6,051 bases of DNA. Source: Fimenecus sp964457415 (GTDB lineage: Bacteria > Bacillota > Clostridia > Oscillospirales > Acutalibacteraceae). Both the position numbers and the translations under genes were made by a program. The DNA lies in contig CAYWFB010000083.1 of NCBI GenBank assembly GCA_964457415.1, positions 1 to 6,051 of the forward strand, given 5' to 3'. The notes below the pieces were generated by a model. It had not been told where the DNA came from. It was given only the letters and a program-made list of their open reading frames with translations, and did no database searches. Below are positions 1-5,982 of the stretch, piece after piece (position 1 is the first letter of the stretch; every line of letters starts with the position of its first letter).

Positions 1-36
1 TGTATACAATCATCTTACACTCCTGTATACAATCAT
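1..36. repeat. 13-bp direct repeat, two copies 23 bp apart
   Basis: TGTATACAATCAT occurs exactly at 1-13 and again at 24-36. Each copy starts with the 8-bp palindrome TGTATACA, so each could be a protein-binding site. The core TACAAT recurs at 60-65 and, inverted, at 89-94. The repeats lie just upstream of the promoter of the PAP2 gene. The first copy begins at the first base of the window, so more copies may lie outside it. A GntR-type operator is one possible reading of the palindrome, but nothing in the window identifies the regulator. Confidence 0.6.
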
Positions 37-59
37 ACTCTTGACACAAGCCCCCACCC

Positions 60-94
60 TACAATACTATTGCAAATCTAACAACAGTATTGTA
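60..94. promoter_or_regulatory. Imperfect dyad (candidate operator) over the PAP2 promoter
   Basis: TACAATACT at 60-68 is the exact reverse complement of AGTATTGTA at 86-94. After one mismatch the symmetry continues inward (TTG at 70-72 with CAA at 82-84), giving 12 of 13 paired positions around a 9-nt centre. The dyad covers the -35 element and spacer of the promoter at 70-98 and touches its -10, where a repressor would block polymerase. It ends before the expected transcript start near 105, so DNA binding is a better reading than an RNA structure, unless transcription starts further upstream. Confidence 0.5.
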
Positions 95-98
95 TAAT
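70..98 (+). promoter_or_regulatory. Sigma-A-type promoter of the PAP2 gene
   Basis: TTGCAA at 70-75 (-35), a 17-bp spacer and TATAAT at 93-98 (-10) fit the housekeeping sigma consensus. A start near 105 would give a leader of about 25 nt before the ribosome binding site. A second possible pair, TTGACA at 41-46 with TACTAT at 65-70 (18-bp spacer), lies just upstream, so two overlapping promoters cannot be excluded. Confidence 0.6.
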
Positions 99-129
99 TA
101 TTACATAAAATACATAAAGGAGATTGAAT

Positions 130-759
130 ATGGATTTTTCAGTTTTTGACAGCTTTGATTTCAGTATTTTCACAGTTGTCGGTGAACAAATTCAAAGTGC
201 CGTAATGAATGTAGTTGCGAACTTCATTACATTCTTTGGTGGTTCTGAATTTGTTATGCCAATGGCAGTTTTAGGTGCAATTCTCATCTTATTCAAAAAG
301 ACACGCAAATTCGGTATGGCAGTGCTTTTTGCAGTACTTGTGGGCACACTTTGTACAAACCTTGTTATGAAGCCTTTGTTTGACCGTCCGCGTCCATATG
401 TTTATTATGCAGACAACCCAATGTTTATGAGTTGGTATGAATTTGCAGGTGCACACGTTGAAAGCGACAAGTCATTCCCCTCAGGTCACACAACTGCTGC
501 GTTTGAGTTGGGTATTGCGGTATTCCTTGTTCTCAACAAAAAATACAGTTGGGTATTCCCCGTGTTCTCAGCACTTGTAGGTCTTTCAAGAATTTACCTT
601 ATGGTGCACTACCCCACAGATGTTATCGGTGGTATGCTTGTAGGTATTTTCGCAGGTATTATGGGTTATCTTATTATGAAAGCCATTATGAAGAAAACTG
701 AAAACACAAAGTTTGCTGAATTTGACCTGATTGAAAAGTTAAAGAAGAAAAAGGCATAA
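130..759 (+). CDS. PAP2-family membrane phosphatase
   Basis: This 209-residue integral membrane protein belongs to the phosphatidic acid phosphatase type 2 (PAP2) superfamily, which removes phosphate from lipid phosphates. In bacteria a common role is dephosphorylating undecaprenyl pyrophosphate to recycle the cell-wall lipid carrier. All three signature motifs are present: K81-x6-R88-P89, P117-S-G-H120, and S153-R154-x5-H160-x3-D164. By family knowledge H160 is the nucleophile, assisted by D164, with H120 as general acid. Hydrophobic stretches at about 39-56, 61-78, 122-137, 141-155 and 162-188 fit a multi-pass protein; the C-terminus is lysine-rich and probably cytoplasmic. I chose ATG 130 because AGGAG at 118-122 lies 7 nt upstream; the in-frame TTG at 124 would overlap that spacing. 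The substrate cannot be read from sequence, so I give no symbol. The following gene, a penicillin-binding protein, supports a wall role by inference. Confidence 0.93.
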   Translation: MDFSVFDSFDFSIFTVVGEQIQSAVMNVVANFITFFGGSEFVMPMAVLGAILILFKKTRKFGMAVLFAVLVGTLCTNLVMKPLFDRPRPYVYYADNPMFMSWYEFAGAHVESDKSFPSGHTTAAFELGIAVFLVLNKKYSWVFPVFSALVGLSRIYLMVHYPTDVIGGMLVGIFAGIMGYLIMKAIMKKTENTKFAEFDLIEKLKKKKA

Positions 760-774
760 ATAGTTTAAAAATAT

Positions 775-809
775 TCACCCGTGTCAAAACTTGATACGGG
801 TGATTTTTT
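775..809 (+). terminator. Hairpin plus T6 after the PAP2 gene
   Basis: A 13-bp stem (775-787 with 791-803, one G-U pair) closes a 3-nt loop (AAC) and is followed by six T residues (804-809). This is a classic Rho-independent terminator 15 nt after the PAP2 stop codon. The T-run directly touches the ATG of the next gene at 810, so the terminator also forms that gene's leader. Confidence 0.85.
798..803 (+). promoter_or_regulatory. Ribosome binding site buried in the terminator stem
   Basis: GGGTGA, 6 nt before ATG 810, can pair with the 3' end of 16S rRNA through its GGTGA part (the 3' half of AGGAGGTGAT). It is the only Shine-Dalgarno-like sequence near this start, and it is wholly within the 3' arm of the terminator hairpin. 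Folding would therefore hide it from ribosomes. No strong promoter is visible between 760 and 809; a weak TTGAAA (731-736) with CATAAA (755-760) is possible. Confidence 0.45.
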
Positions 810-2405
810 ATGCACAAAAGAGTTGCACTGACATTTTTCACGATGATGGCAGTTTTTGGTTTGCTGGTTGTAAATATGGCTTTGATTATTATTGATACGG
901 AAGTTTCGCCCTCATCACAAAGCAAAAATACGCGAAGCGTTACACTTTCAACCTCACGGGGTATGATTTATGACTGCAATATGAAACGGCTTGTGAACAA
1001 TTCTTCGCGGTATGTGACGGTTTGTTTGCCTACAACTGATGCGCTGAATTCAATCTCAAAAAGTGTATCTGAAGACGAAAAAAATCAGATTTATGAAAAT
1101 ATGACTGCGGGTAAAGCGAGTATTCTCACAACGGCAGAAATTTTTGACGAACCTCATTTAAAATCAATCCAGATTACTGACCGATATTCATATAATCAGC
1201 CCTGCGTGCACTTAATAGGTCATCTTGACGAAAACGGTGAGGGTGCAATGGGGCTTGAAAAGGCTTATAACAGCTATCTTTCACAGCAAACGGGTGAATT
1301 AAAGGCAGTATGGGGTGTTGACGCATTAAATCACGTGCTTTACGGTGACGGAATTGAAACAAAAAATAACAGTTATCTCTCCCCTGCGGGAATTCAGTTG
1401 ACAATTGATTTGGAAATTCAACAAATTGCAGAAGATGTGCTTGCAGAGTTCAATATCGGCAAGGGCGCGGCGGTGGTTATGGACAGTGAAACCGCAGAAA
1501 TTCTTGCCTGCGCCTCAATACCTGAATTTGACCCGCTTGATTTATCATCGGCAATGAGCAATGATGACTCCCCTTTTATAAATCGCGCGACTACGCCATA
1601 TAGCGTGGGGTCGGTTTTTAAGCCTCTTGTGGCAACGGTGGCAATTGAGAACAATATAAGCTTTGTGCACAACTGCACGGGCAGCATTGAGATAAACGGC
1701 ACAGTTTTTAATTGCAGTGACTCAACTGCACACGGAATAGTAAATATAACAAGTGCTATGGAGCAATCCTGCAACACATATTTTATTGCGCTTGGGCAGA
1801 AAATCGGCAATGAAAAATTGCTTTCGTTATGCTCGGATTTCGGGCTTGGCAAAGCCGTGGAATTAGCGGATAATATGTATCTTAAAGGTGGCACACTACC
1901 CTCACCCGATACAATAACCTCACCGCAGGCATTGGCAAATCTCTGCTTTGGGCAAGGCGAATTGCTCATAAGCCCAGTGCAGATGGCGGCGGCATATTGT
2001 GTTTTTGCAAATGGCGGGTATTACAGAGAGCCCACGCTTATGAAAGGCATTATTGATAAAAATGGGGAGATAATTCAAAAGGTAAAACTGCCTGAGGCTT
2101 GCAGAATTATCAGCGAAAGCACCGCAACAAGTCTTGACGAAATTTTGGAATGTGTAGTTACAAATGGTAACGCCAAAAGGGCTTATTCTGAATTCTGCGA
2201 ATGCCACGGAAAGACCGCCACGGCACAAAGCGGTTGGTATGAAGATGGTAAAGAAATCAATCATACATGGTTTTGTGGGTATTTTACGGTGAATAATAAA
2301 AAATATGTGGCAGTAATATTCAAAGAAGATGGTGTTTCGGGCTCGGTGGATTGTGCTCCTGTGTTTAAGGTGTTAGCGGAGAGAGTATATAATAAATTGG
2401 CGTAA
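810..2405 (+). CDS. Class B penicillin-binding protein (transpeptidase)
   Basis: This 531-residue protein is a membrane-anchored D,D-transpeptidase of the FtsI/MrdA/SpoVD type, which cross-links peptidoglycan stem peptides outside the membrane and is the target of beta-lactams. It has a short basic N-terminus (HKR), one membrane segment (about 5-28), a short N-terminal pedestal with the class B SRGMIYD motif (49-55) and HLIGHL near 134-139, and a transpeptidase domain from about 200 to the end. Active-site motifs are S268-V-F-K271 (nucleophile serine), S320-C-N322 and K468-T-A470; the last is normally KTG. GQGELLISPVQMA (381-393) is also typical. At 531 residues it is shorter than most class B proteins (about 600-750), mainly in the pedestal, and no PASTA repeats are seen. 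It contains 16 cysteines. ATG 810 gives the proper signal anchor; the next ATGs (843, 846) fall inside it and lack a binding site. Whether it serves elongation, division or sporulation is not clear. Confidence 0.92.
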   Translation: MHKRVALTFFTMMAVFGLLVVNMALIIIDTEVSPSSQSKNTRSVTLSTSRGMIYDCNMKRLVNNSSRYVTVCLPTTDALNSISKSVSEDEKNQIYENMTAGKASILTTAEIFDEPHLKSIQITDRYSYNQPCVHLIGHLDENGEGAMGLEKAYNSYLSQQTGELKAVWGVDALNHVLYGDGIETKNNSYLSPAGIQLTIDLEIQQIAEDVLAEFNIGKGAAVVMDSETAEILACASIPEFDPLDLSSAMSNDDSPFINRATTPYSVGSVFKPLVATVAIENNISFVHNCTGSIEINGTVFNCSDSTAHGIVNITSAMEQSCNTYFIALGQKIGNEKLLSLCSDFGLGKAVELADNMYLKGGTLPSPDTITSPQALANLCFGQGELLISPVQMAAAYCVFANGGYYREPTLMKGIIDKNGEIIQKVKLPEACRIISESTATSLDEILECVVTNGNAKRAYSEFCECHGKTATAQSGWYEDGKEINHTWFCGYFTVNNKKYVAVIFKEDGVSGSVDCAPVFKVLAERVYNKLA

Positions 2406-2408
2406 AAA

Positions 2409-2436
2409 TAGCGGTAGAGGAAATCCTCTACCGCTA
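2409..2436. terminator. Shared terminator between convergent genes
   Basis: A perfect 12-bp stem (2409-2420 with 2425-2436) closes an AAAT loop, placed between the stop of the penicillin-binding protein gene (2405) and the stop of the GH3 gene (2465). On the minus strand the stem is followed by TTTTTAC, a usable U-tract. On the plus strand only an AT-rich ATATTAAG follows, so it should work best for the minus-strand operon and perhaps weakly for the plus-strand gene. Confidence 0.75.
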
Positions 2437-2464
2437 ATATTAAGTGATTAAGTAATAAATAGAT

Positions 2465-4237
2465 TTATATTTTTGCGTCCCAGAGACCACAGAAACTATC
2501 AATCGGGTCTGTGCCTTTAAATGCATCTGCGCCTGAAACAAGGTTTTCAACCAAAGCGGTCATTGTTGAGGGCTTTGAGTCGTAAGCGTTGATATATGTA
2601 CGAACTTGCGGAATATCTGCAAGCATTGTAGGTGCGTTTACGCTGATTGCCACAACGGGAAGCTCAAATACATACCACGGAATTTCGCCGCCACCCTTTG
2701 ACATACCGAATACGGGTCTGCCGTTTGCAACGTCACAGAGTGTGATTACCAAATCCTGACCTGCTACAAAATCCTTAATTGCATTTTTGCCTGCAAAATA
2801 AACATTGAGGCTAGGCTTTTCACCTGCGGCAATCTGCTTTTTTATCCGGTCGAGTGGGCTCTCATAAATAAATGCGTCAAAGCCCTTTTCGATAAGCTTA
2901 TCGCGGAGCACTTCTGCGGGGTTCTGCTGTGCACCGCCACCCATTGCCATCTGAACAAGTGCGTCCATTGGGCCTGCGGCACCCTTAACATAGACAATCA
3001 TAATTCTCTTATATTTTTCAGGTGTGAGAGGAAGAACATCTGCATCCTTGTATTTTACAAGTGTTACGCTGTCATTACTGATAGCCGTTGAAGCATTTTT
3101 GTACTCTTCTTTACCGAGAGTTGCGGCAACTGCTTCGGGTGCGGGCACGATTTCTTCTTTTGCCTTTTTGTTAAGACCCATATGAGCCTTAAGACCGAGA
3201 ATTCGGGTAAGAGCCTCAACCATTCTCTCTTCGCTGATTGTGCCGTTTTTATAAGCCTCAAGCATTGTTGCGAAGTCTTCTTCGGGGTCATTGAAGAAAA
3301 GAAACATATCGCAACCCGCATTGATTGACGCGGGGAGCATTTCTTTTCTTGTCATACGGTCGGTCATAGCAACCATATGGCTTGCGTCAGTAACAACCAT
3401 ACCGTTAAAGCCGAGCTTATCGCGGAGAAGTCCCGTCATAATTTCGGGGCAAAGAGTTGCGGGGAGCATTTCTTCGTCGCGGATTTCGGGATTAATACCA
3501 CGCATATATTCGGGCATCATAATGTGACCGCCCATAATAGCATCGAGGTCGGCATCAATGAGAGTCTTATAAACGTGGCCATAGGTTGCCATCCACTCTT
3601 CTTCATTGAAACTATTGATATTGTTAGCAACGTGAGCATCGCGGAAATCCTGACCGTTACCGGGGAAGTGTTTTGCGGCACAAGCGAAGCCCTCAATTGT
3701 ATGAGCGCCTTCAAGATATGCCTTGCTCATTTCAGCAACGCGCTGTGGGTCATTACCGAATGCTCGGGCTACAACCTCTGTATTATGCCAATTGTAATGA
3801 ATGTCACAAACAGGAGCAAACGCCATATTGCAACCGATTGCGGCGGCTTCTTCGTTAGACATACGACCTAAATCGTGTGCATACTGATTGTTACCTGTTG
3901 CACCGATTTTAATGCCGTTTGCAATGAATGTACCGTCAGAGCAAGCACCGTTACCGCCTGTTTCTGTATTACACGCGATGAAAACGGGCACCTTTGCGTA
4001 TTTCTGCAAAATTCTGTTCTGCATCTGTACTGCCGCACCGGGCATATTGTTATAACGGCAACCGCCAAGGTGATATTTCTCCATAAGCTCCTGAAGGTAT
4101 GCTTCATCAATACCCGCAGTAAGCTGGAAGAACAACTGACCTACCTTTTCTTCGTCCGTCATGCTTGCGATTGTGTCATTTACCCATTTAATATCTTCGT
4201 CTGAAAGATAATAGGGCTTTGCTCTTAAATCTACCAT
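2465..4237 (-). CDS. Glycoside hydrolase family 3, beta-N-acetylhexosaminidase type
   Basis: This 590-residue enzyme has a GH3 N-terminal TIM-barrel domain (about 15-355) and a GH3 C-terminal alpha/beta sandwich (about 385-575). KHFPGNG (189-195) followed by D200-A-H202 matches the NagZ signature, in which the Asp-His pair supplies the general acid/base; VVTD (281-284) holds the expected nucleophile, D284. The Asp-His pair separates N-acetylglucosaminidases and related GlcNAc phosphorylases from beta-glucosidases of this family. Release of terminal GlcNAc, perhaps from muropeptides, is the likely reaction. There is no signal peptide, so I place it in the cytoplasm, unlike the exported Bacillus two-domain NagZ. 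The start is supported by AGAGGAG at 4253-4247, 9 nt before the ATG. It lies 37 nt downstream of the HAD gene on the same strand and is probably co-transcribed. Two motif positions differ from the usual GHG and DSH. Hydrolase versus phosphorylase cannot be decided here. Confidence 0.87.
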   Translation of the reverse strand: MVDLRAKPYYLSDEDIKWVNDTIASMTDEEKVGQLFFQLTAGIDEAYLQELMEKYHLGGCRYNNMPGAAVQMQNRILQKYAKVPVFIACNTETGGNGACSDGTFIANGIKIGATGNNQYAHDLGRMSNEEAAAIGCNMAFAPVCDIHYNWHNTEVVARAFGNDPQRVAEMSKAYLEGAHTIEGFACAAKHFPGNGQDFRDAHVANNINSFNEEEWMATYGHVYKTLIDADLDAIMGGHIMMPEYMRGINPEIRDEEMLPATLCPEIMTGLLRDKLGFNGMVVTDASHMVAMTDRMTRKEMLPASINAGCDMFLFFNDPEEDFATMLEAYKNGTISEERMVEALTRILGLKAHMGLNKKAKEEIVPAPEAVAATLGKEEYKNASTAISNDSVTLVKYKDADVLPLTPEKYKRIMIVYVKGAAGPMDALVQMAMGGGAQQNPAEVLRDKLIEKGFDAFIYESPLDRIKKQIAAGEKPSLNVYFAGKNAIKDFVAGQDLVITLCDVANGRPVFGMSKGGGEIPWYVFELPVVAISVNAPTMLADIPQVRTYINAYDSKPSTMTALVENLVSGADAFKGTDPIDSFCGLWDAKI

Positions 4238-4274
4238 AATGTATAACTCCTCTATTTTTAATTTTATATGAATT

Positions 4275-5126
4275 CTATTTTCCGCCTAAGTTTTTGAGGA
4301 ACTCCTCATTTTTTGCGTTTGCGTATTCTCCGCCGTAAGTGCCTTTAAGGAACTTTTCAAAGCCTGTGCTTATGAATTCTTCCCAACTTGCTTTTTCATT
4401 ACGAACGAGAATAGGATAATAATAAACGCCGTTTTTCTCTGCCGCCTGCTTGTCCCCCGGGGCATCACCGCACATCAAAATTTTATCGGGTGAATAGCCT
4501 TTTTTGAGTAATTCGCCAATACAATAAGCCTTACTGCCTGCGTCCTGAGCACAAACAACGTCGGTATGCTCTAAAAGTCCGTATTTTTCCCACTCTTCAA
4601 TGACTGCGTCGTAATTAGCACTTGAAACGATTGCCACATCTGCTCTTTCGTGAGCGAATTTGAGAGCTTCTTTTGCCAATGGGAAAGGTAATTTCTGCTC
4701 ATCGGGCAACTCGTTTATGGATTTATTGACCGCGATACTCCAAGCAAGAGCCTTTTTGAGAGAAACACTTTCAGGATTTGCCTCGATTGCTCTTTTCAGG
4801 GCATCGTTTGAAAGCTCATCACTTGTATTAACCCAATGAGTCAGAGTGCTTAAATCGTCAATTTCGCGGTACTGCTCACTTATTTCATTGAGTGCCAATG
4901 AAAGACCTTTAAAACGGTTAATTCCGCGGGTCATTGTGTAAAGATTTATGTCATTCCAACGAGTGAGGATTGCATCTTTCCACTCTTCGAGCGACCATTC
5001 TGTTACCATACAAGGACCGAAGCAGTTATAATGCTTGATGTCCATTGTATCCATCGCACAGCCGTCACTGTCAACGCACACAAGATATTCCTTTTGTTTT
5101 TTGAAATTCACAAGATTTGTGGGCAT
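4275..5126 (-). CDS. HAD-superfamily hydrolase (probable phosphatase)
   Basis: This 283-residue soluble protein has the haloacid dehalogenase fold. Motif I is VDSDG with nucleophile D19 and acid/base D21; motif II is the serine at 168 (or 169) after a hydrophobic strand (VAIVSS); motif III is K199; motif IV is GDAPGD with D221 and D225, which bind magnesium. About 145 residues between motifs I and II form a mostly helical C1-type cap, which sets substrate choice. The substrate cannot be predicted; a small phosphorylated metabolite such as a sugar phosphate would fit the family. I chose ATG 5126 because AAAAGGGGAA lies just upstream (5140-5131). An in-frame TTG at 5177 would add 17 poorly conserved-looking residues, lacks a binding site and would place the start upstream of the likely -10 element. 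It is the first gene of an apparent two-gene operon with the GH3 enzyme, which suggests, but does not show, a linked role in amino-sugar handling. Confidence 0.85.
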   Translation of the reverse strand: MPTNLVNFKKQKEYLVCVDSDGCAMDTMDIKHYNCFGPCMVTEWSLEEWKDAILTRWNDINLYTMTRGINRFKGLSLALNEISEQYREIDDLSTLTHWVNTSDELSNDALKRAIEANPESVSLKKALAWSIAVNKSINELPDEQKLPFPLAKEALKFAHERADVAIVSSANYDAVIEEWEKYGLLEHTDVVCAQDAGSKAYCIGELLKKGYSPDKILMCGDAPGDKQAAEKNGVYYYPILVRNEKASWEEFISTGFEKFLKGTYGGEYANAKNEEFLKNLGGK

Positions 5127-5156
5127 AATGTTCCCCTTTTCTTTTTTGTTATATGT

Positions 5157-5184
5157 ATTATAAAAGAAAATCGCCAATTTTCAT
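5157..5184 (-). promoter_or_regulatory. Probable promoter of the HAD-GH3 operon
   Basis: Read on the minus strand, TATAAT (5162-5157) is preceded by ATGAAA (5184-5179) with a 16-bp spacer; the -10 is perfect and the -35 matches four of six consensus bases. A start near 5150 would leave about 24 nt before the ATG. A second minus-strand TATAAT at 5249-5244 has a weaker partner and is an alternative. The rest of 5185-5302 is very AT-rich and I see no gene in it. Confidence 0.4.
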
Positions 5185-5302
5185 ATGTAGAAAATTAGCA
5201 GATTTCAGTAAATTTTTTAGGTCGGTGAATACTGCACCTAAGAATTATACTTTTTGTGAATTAAAAATCAGAACACATCATAAAATTAAAGTGAATTTAC
5301 TA

Positions 5303-5331
5303 TTGACTTTTAGCATAATAAAATATATAAT
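5303..5331 (+). promoter_or_regulatory. Promoter of the tRNA(CAU) gene
   Basis: TTGACT at 5303-5308, a 17-bp spacer and TATAAT at 5326-5331 form a near-consensus housekeeping promoter. Transcription should begin about 7 nt further on, shortly before the mature 5' end at 5346, as is usual for strongly expressed tRNA genes. Confidence 0.8.
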
Positions 5332-5345
5332 ATTTTAGCAACTGA

Positions 5346-5422
5346 GGGCCAATAGCTCAGTTGGTTAGAGCATCCGGCTCATAACCGGACGGTCCGGGGT
5401 TCGAGTCCCTGTTGGCCCACCA
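5346..5422 (+). tRNA. tRNA with CAU anticodon, probably tRNA-Ile2 (lysidine type)
   Basis: A complete 77-nt cloverleaf is visible: acceptor GGGCCAA/TTGGCCC, D-stem GCTC/GAGC, anticodon stem TCCGG/CCGGA with loop CTCATAA (anticodon at 5380-5382), T-stem CGGGG/CCCTG with TTCGAGT loop, A73 and encoded CCA. It is not the initiator: position 1 pairs with 72 (G-C) and the anticodon stem lacks three G-C pairs at its base. The acceptor carries C4-G69 and C5-G68, known determinants for the lysidine synthetase TilS, and the D-loop, anticodon loop and A73 resemble Firmicutes tRNA-Ile2. After modification of C34 it would read AUA as isoleucine. Elongator tRNA-Met is the alternative; many annotation tools will label it Met. 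Confidence 0.95.
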
Positions 5423-5429
5423 AAAATAG

Positions 5430-5463
5430 AAACGGGTATTGTAAGATGCCCGTTTTTGTTTTG
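5430..5463. terminator. Terminator after the tRNA, usable on both strands
   Basis: AAACGGGTATT (5430-5440) pairs with GATGCCCGTTT (5445-5455), including two G-U pairs, around a GTAA loop. On the plus strand it runs into TTTTTGTTTT, ending tRNA transcription 8 nt after CCA. On the minus strand it is followed by CTATTTTTGG and would end the remnant hydrolase gene whose stop is at 5476. Confidence 0.8.
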
Positions 5464-5475
5464 TGAATTTCAATT

Positions 5476-5907
5476 TCAAATATCTTTACATTTAAAATCT
5501 TTCCACGCGCTGTCCTTGGAAAGTGCACCGCCATCTTTAAAAGCATTGAGAGCGTTTGCATCATTTTTAAGCCACGCGCCAAACCACTTTATTGCATAGC
5601 CCGAATAATCTGTCGGGTTAGTGGAACAACGTGTATGAATTGCACCTTTAAGCGACGCATATACCGCGGGTCCCTTACAATTTTCGTAAGCAGGCTCAAT
5701 CCACATTCCTGCGTCTACAATCATATCACGTTCACCGGCTATGAAGAAAGTGGGTGCAGAGAGCAATTCTGCCTCTTCAACATAATTACTGCCTGCCAAT
5801 GAGATAACGCAGTCTATTCTTGTGTCTGTCGCGGCGGCGTTTACCGAGCTTCTACCACCCTGCGAATGACCTATTGCACCAATTTTTTCAGTATTCACCT
5901 TTTTATA
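5476..5907 (-). pseudogene. 5'-truncated alpha/beta-hydrolase remnant
   Basis: The readable part encodes the C-terminal half of an alpha/beta-hydrolase of the dienelactone-hydrolase/chlorophyllase-like kind. It keeps the nucleophile motif GHSQGG (serine codon at 5865-5863), an Asp in GERDMIV and a His in GAIHTRC, so the catalytic triad survives in one open frame to a normal stop. The N-terminal half, including the strands and oxyanion-hole loop before the nucleophile elbow, is missing. Recognisable sequence begins at about FYKKVNTEKIG (from 5907). Upstream, the frame stays open to a TTG at 5997, but that part reads through the tRNA-Trp promoter, looks random, and has no ribosome binding site. 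None of the three upstream frames restores the missing half, so this is loss of the 5' end and not a simple frameshift. A short expressed protein is possible but unlikely to fold as an active enzyme. Confidence 0.75.
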
Positions 5908-5917
5908 AAAAACGTAA

Positions 5918-5942
5918 AAAATGCTTGAAAATGCTTGAAAAT
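5918..5942. repeat. 10-bp tandem repeat, 2.5 copies
   Basis: AAAATGCTTG is repeated at 5918-5927 and 5928-5937 and followed by AAAAT. It lies just beyond the point where hydrolase similarity ends and just before the tRNA-Trp promoter, so it may mark the breakpoint region, for example a small slippage or end-joining duplication. It could also be a chance feature of AT-rich DNA. Confidence 0.55.
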
Positions 5943-5954
5943 CCGTTTTTGCAG

Positions 5955-5982
5955 TTGACAAAATCAAAAAACTATGTATAAT
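5955..5982 (+). promoter_or_regulatory. Promoter of the tRNA-Trp gene
   Basis: TTGACA at 5955-5960 and TATAAT at 5977-5982 are both perfect consensus elements with a 16-bp spacer. The predicted start near 5989 is about 12 nt before the tRNA. Its intact state shows that the disrupted gene here is the hydrolase, while the tRNA unit remains functional. Confidence 0.82.

Noticed and set aside
1..36. Possible CRISPR array edge
   Set aside because: Only two 13-bp repeats with a 10-bp gap; repeat and spacer lengths do not fit CRISPR and no cas genes are present.
124..129. TTG start codon six bases before the chosen start of the PAP2 gene
   Set aside because: It is immediately after AGGAGA, too close for normal initiation; ATG 130 has ideal 7-nt spacing.
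1418..1969. 183-codon open frame on the minus strand inside the penicillin-binding protein gene
   Set aside because: It lies wholly antisense to a gene with clear family motifs, shows no recognisable domain, and is explained by codon bias of the real frame.
3377..3871. 164-codon plus-strand open frame inside the GH3 gene
   Set aside because: Antisense to a well-supported enzyme, no known motif; a shadow of the true reading frame.
5127..5177. 17-residue N-terminal extension of the HAD protein from a TTG at 5177
   Set aside because: No ribosome binding site, it contains the likely -10 element, and ATG 5126 has a good AGGGGA-type site.
5217..5241. 6-bp inverted repeat TTAGGT...ACCTAA with 13-nt centre in the gap upstream of the HAD gene
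   Set aside because: Short stem in AT-rich DNA, no T-run in the correct place and no clear promoter overlap; could be chance, so not listed as a feature.
5346..5475. tRNA 3' end as an integration site for a mobile element
   Set aside because: No duplicated tRNA 3' end, integrase or phage-like gene is seen in the window; only a terminator and a truncated host-like gene follow.
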